A stretch of 64,000 nucleotides of DNA from Linnemannia elongata. Taxonomy: Eukaryota > Mortierellomycota > Mortierellomycetes > Mortierellales > Mortierellaceae. Positions 61,655-64,000 of the stretch are shown one piece after another (the first letter of the stretch is position 1; the number at the start of each line of letters is the position of its first letter). Both the position numbers and the translations under genes were made by a program. The notes beneath the pieces are model-generated. The model saw only the letters and a program-made list of their open reading frames with translations. It was not told where the DNA came from and ran no database searches. The stretch is taken from assembly GCA_036320915.1 (NCBI GenBank), contig JAXBDG010000021.1, positions 620,001 to 684,000 of the forward strand, in the 5' to 3' direction.

Positions 61655-61964
61655 TGTATGTGTGCCTGTGTGAGAATAGAACAGGGGAGAGATGGCATGA
61701 ATCGCGGACCACCGTGCAATCTATCCAGCGCCATCAAAATTTTGCTCCGCTCGCCCCCCCTTCCTTACCCTCCACTACAGTAAACAAACTTTTCTTTTCA
61801 TTTGCCAACCTCACATCTTCCCGACAAACACCAAACCCTTCACACGCAGACAACAGACACCCACATCTTCGACTCAAAACCTTTTCTCACCAGACTGACA
61901 ACTCTGCCGCACTCCCTCCAGTCCAGTAGTCCAACTCACCCACGACCACGACCACCAAAACACC
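61514..61964. other. Intergenic region with TG repeat and leader of the CKS gene
   Basis: A long TG microsatellite, then C/A- and C/T-rich sequence from about 61750 to the ATG at 61965. No coding sequence was seen. Confidence 0.55.
61599..61665. repeat. (TG)n microsatellite with TATG interruptions
   Basis: About thirty TG units with a few TATG variants, 85 bases after the EMC8/9 stop. TG-rich sequence here could serve as the downstream element of that gene's poly-A site. Confidence 0.9.
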
Positions 61965-63738
61965 ATGACACGCCCAGCCAGGGGAGGAATCACTGACTTA
62001 TACCGCGATCAGGACGACGAGAATCGTGCTCATACCTACGACGACGAAGACCATCATCATTCTTATCATCAACAAGCTACTACCACAACTACTACGACTA
62101 CCACCCGTGCCGCTTCAGAGTTTGTAGTCTACCAGGACCCCGAGGAGCCACAGCCACAGCCACAGCGTCGCCGGCCGACGACACAGCGCGGGCACCAGCG
62201 TTTCCAGCAACAGCAACAACTGCAACAGCAAGAGCAGGTGCATCTTGGAGATATGTCTGGAGTGGACCTGTATGATGGCGACGAGGCCGGTCTTGAAGGA
62301 GGCGAGAATGATGGTATGGAATATTGTAGCGATCAAGAAAATATGCAGCCAGCCCGTCATGCAGAAGGAGGACGAGCAGGCTCATCCACGGCGACGGGAT
62401 CTGCAGGAGCAGGAACAGGAGCAGGAGCCACGGCAGTACTGGTCCGCACTACGGCTGTTGGTGGAAGTGGAATTGGTGCTACTGCTGTTGCTGCTCCTGT
62501 GATGGATGCGCGTCAAGAGCTGATGCAACGGAACAAACATACGTCGTCATCCCAGATCCAACAACAACAACAGCAGGTTCAGCAGCGCCGATCTTCGGCT
62601 AATATTGAGTTGGCAGGGCGATCAAGATCTTCGAGTCAACAGCAGCAACAACAACAATCTGGAGCATCAGCAGCAGGAGGATCGTATAGGGAGATCCCAG
62701 GCGCGCCTGGGAGGAAACGAACCCGGGATGGCGATGGCGAGGTAGCAGGCTACCTTGATGATCAAGCCAGTGGTGACGGCGCTGGTGCTTCCCTGTCGTC
62801 TCAGGACCTGGAACGTCACCATCAAGCGAAGCGGCAACTGTTGGCTGCACGACGACAGCATGAGTACGACACAGCACAGGCATCAGCGGCAGCAAAAGCA
62901 CAAGCACAAGAACACTCTCGAGAAGCACCAGTAGTGCCACTGACACAACAGCAACTGCTCGAAAAACAACAACGGGACGCCGCTCTACGGAAGCAACGCA
63001 AGATCCATGCTGAGGAGCTGAAGCAGTACAACAGGTTGATAGACCATATTGATTATGGGCAGGTCTATGAGGATGATACGTACGAGTATCGGAACGTCAC
63101 GCTGCCCAAGGTTATGCTCCGGTACCTCCCCAGAAACTTGATGGAGCGGCCCGATGACAAAAACTCGTATGTCCTTCGACTGCTGCAAGGTAAAAAAAAT
63201 GTGATGTGCGTTTGGCTTGGCTCGAAGGTCTTTCCTCCTGGTGGGGGTGTTTTTGCCCTAATTATGTCTTAACGCCTTTTTTCATTTCATATGGACAATG
63301 GAAAACCCTATGATAGAGTCTGAATGGCGTCATATCGGGATCAAGATGTCGCAGTACTGGGTGCACTATCTTTGCCATGCTCCAGAGCCGCATGTATTAC
63401 TTTTCCGAAGACCTGTCGGAACTGGAGAGCGTTTGAAACAGGAGCAGAAACGGAAAGCAGCTGCTGAGAAGGCTGCTGAAGCTGCAGCTACAGTTAGGGC
63501 TTCTTCCTCTTCTTCCTCTTCACAGCGTCAGGATGCGAGAGGCGTGACCTCTAGTAGTACGACTTCAAGATCTGTGGGAGGTAGCCAGCAGCAGTCGTCA
63601 TCGTCAGGATCTTCCAGGGTGGCAGCAGCAGCAGTAGCAACAACAGAGGCGACACGCGAGAATGGTATACATCGGTCACGAGAGAACACCCCTCCTCCGG
63701 CTCCCAAGCGCTCCAACGCTGACAAACCTCGTGAATGA
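61965..63738 (+). CDS. CKS1-type Cdk regulatory subunit with long extensions
   Basis: Two exons (61965-63189, 63317-63738) join through a split GAG codon to 548 residues. The CKS domain spans the junction: [20 protein letters not shown] (about 362-381), then the Glu-Ser-Glu-Trp box ([18 protein letters not shown]) and [15 protein letters not shown] (to about 442). CKS proteins bind Cdk1-type kinases and phosphothreonine on substrates to promote multisite phosphorylation and cell-cycle progression. Typical CKS proteins have 70-150 residues; this one carries about 360 disordered residues before the domain, rich in Gln, Ala and Ser, and about 105 after it. Yeast Cks1 has a Gln-rich C-tail but no such N-terminal part. 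One core change is QYW where most members read QGW. The start is the first ATG after the leader. Confidence 0.9.
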
Positions 63739-64000
63739 GTCTGTTCTTCATTTTGGTTGCAATTATTTCCCAGCGCATTTGATACGTAGATATTTTGGCC
63801 TGGATGTTCCCTCTCCTTCTTGCTTCATGCTTTGTATAGTTGGAACCCTTCTCATTGCGCATGCTCACGCTTGTAATTCTCTCTCTCTTTTTTTTCTTTA
63901 TTCACGTCGTTTGTCGTTCTATCGTTCTTTTTTTTTTCATTTTCAGCAAAGCCCCGTACCTTTCACTCTCCCTTCTCTTCTCTCCCACTGTAGAAACACA
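63739..64000. other. 3' flank of the CKS gene
   Basis: T-rich sequence with TTTATT and T runs. No gene start was seen before the window ends. Confidence 0.5.

Overview
The window looks like a filamentous, early-diverging fungus. Mucoromycota is the best fit, and Mortierellaceae is my guess from overall style; I could not test this by search. Reasons: GT-AG introns of about 100 bp to 1.7 kb, several reconstructed exon by exon with conserved reading phase; Gln-, His-, Ser- and Pro-rich disordered proteins; many homopolymer and dinucleotide tracts between genes; and gene families typical of fungi that keep animal-like features, such as NAPE-PLD and an ATG16 with a WD40 propeller. No prokaryotic features, tRNA, rRNA or CRISPR array were found.

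Layout. 1-8.4 kb is gene-poor and low in complexity. At 8.42-9.08 kb there is a TATA box, a pyrimidine-rich stretch without ATG and a perfect splice donor, which I read as a remote non-coding first exon for the gene at 13.0-18.1 kb (tandem Myb/SANT-like repeats plus AT-hook). Then follow a TBC-domain Rab-GAP-like gene (minus), a long-chain-base/sphingosine-1-phosphate phosphatase (minus), a divergently transcribed NAPE-PLD-like metallo-beta-lactamase phospholipase (plus), and a Cys-rich Ecl1-like protein (minus). At 28.9-32.0 kb lies an accessory patch: a dense TGACA motif cluster, a diverged pair of direct repeats about 2.3 kb apart, a truncated polo-like pseudokinase and a broken minus-strand ORF. 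32.4-34.4 kb holds a disordered protein (minus). 35.1-35.8 kb holds a decayed reading frame. 36.4-39.2 kb is ATG16. 39.5-42.5 kb is an intronless 1002-residue disordered protein. 46.5-47.9 kb is a single-pass membrane protein with a PPxY-type motif. 49.0-50.7 kb is a FAR-17a/AIG1-like membrane protein. 51.3-53.4 kb is NF-YA/HAP2 (minus). 57.3-60.1 kb is an unrecognised disordered protein. 60.3-61.5 kb is EMC8/9. 62.0-63.7 kb is a CKS1-type Cdk-binding protein with a very long N-terminal extension.

How the genes relate. They do not form one pathway. The recurring themes are lipid signalling and membranes (LCB phosphate phosphatase, NAPE-PLD, AIG1-like, EMC8/9, TBC, ATG16) and gene or cell-cycle regulation (Myb-like, NF-YA, CKS1, Ecl1-like). 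The phosphatase and NAPE-PLD share one 779-bp divergent promoter region, which is the most concrete functional link. All exon coordinates are my own reconstruction from splice consensus, reading phase and family conservation. They are strong where a conserved domain crosses the junction and weaker for the disordered proteins.
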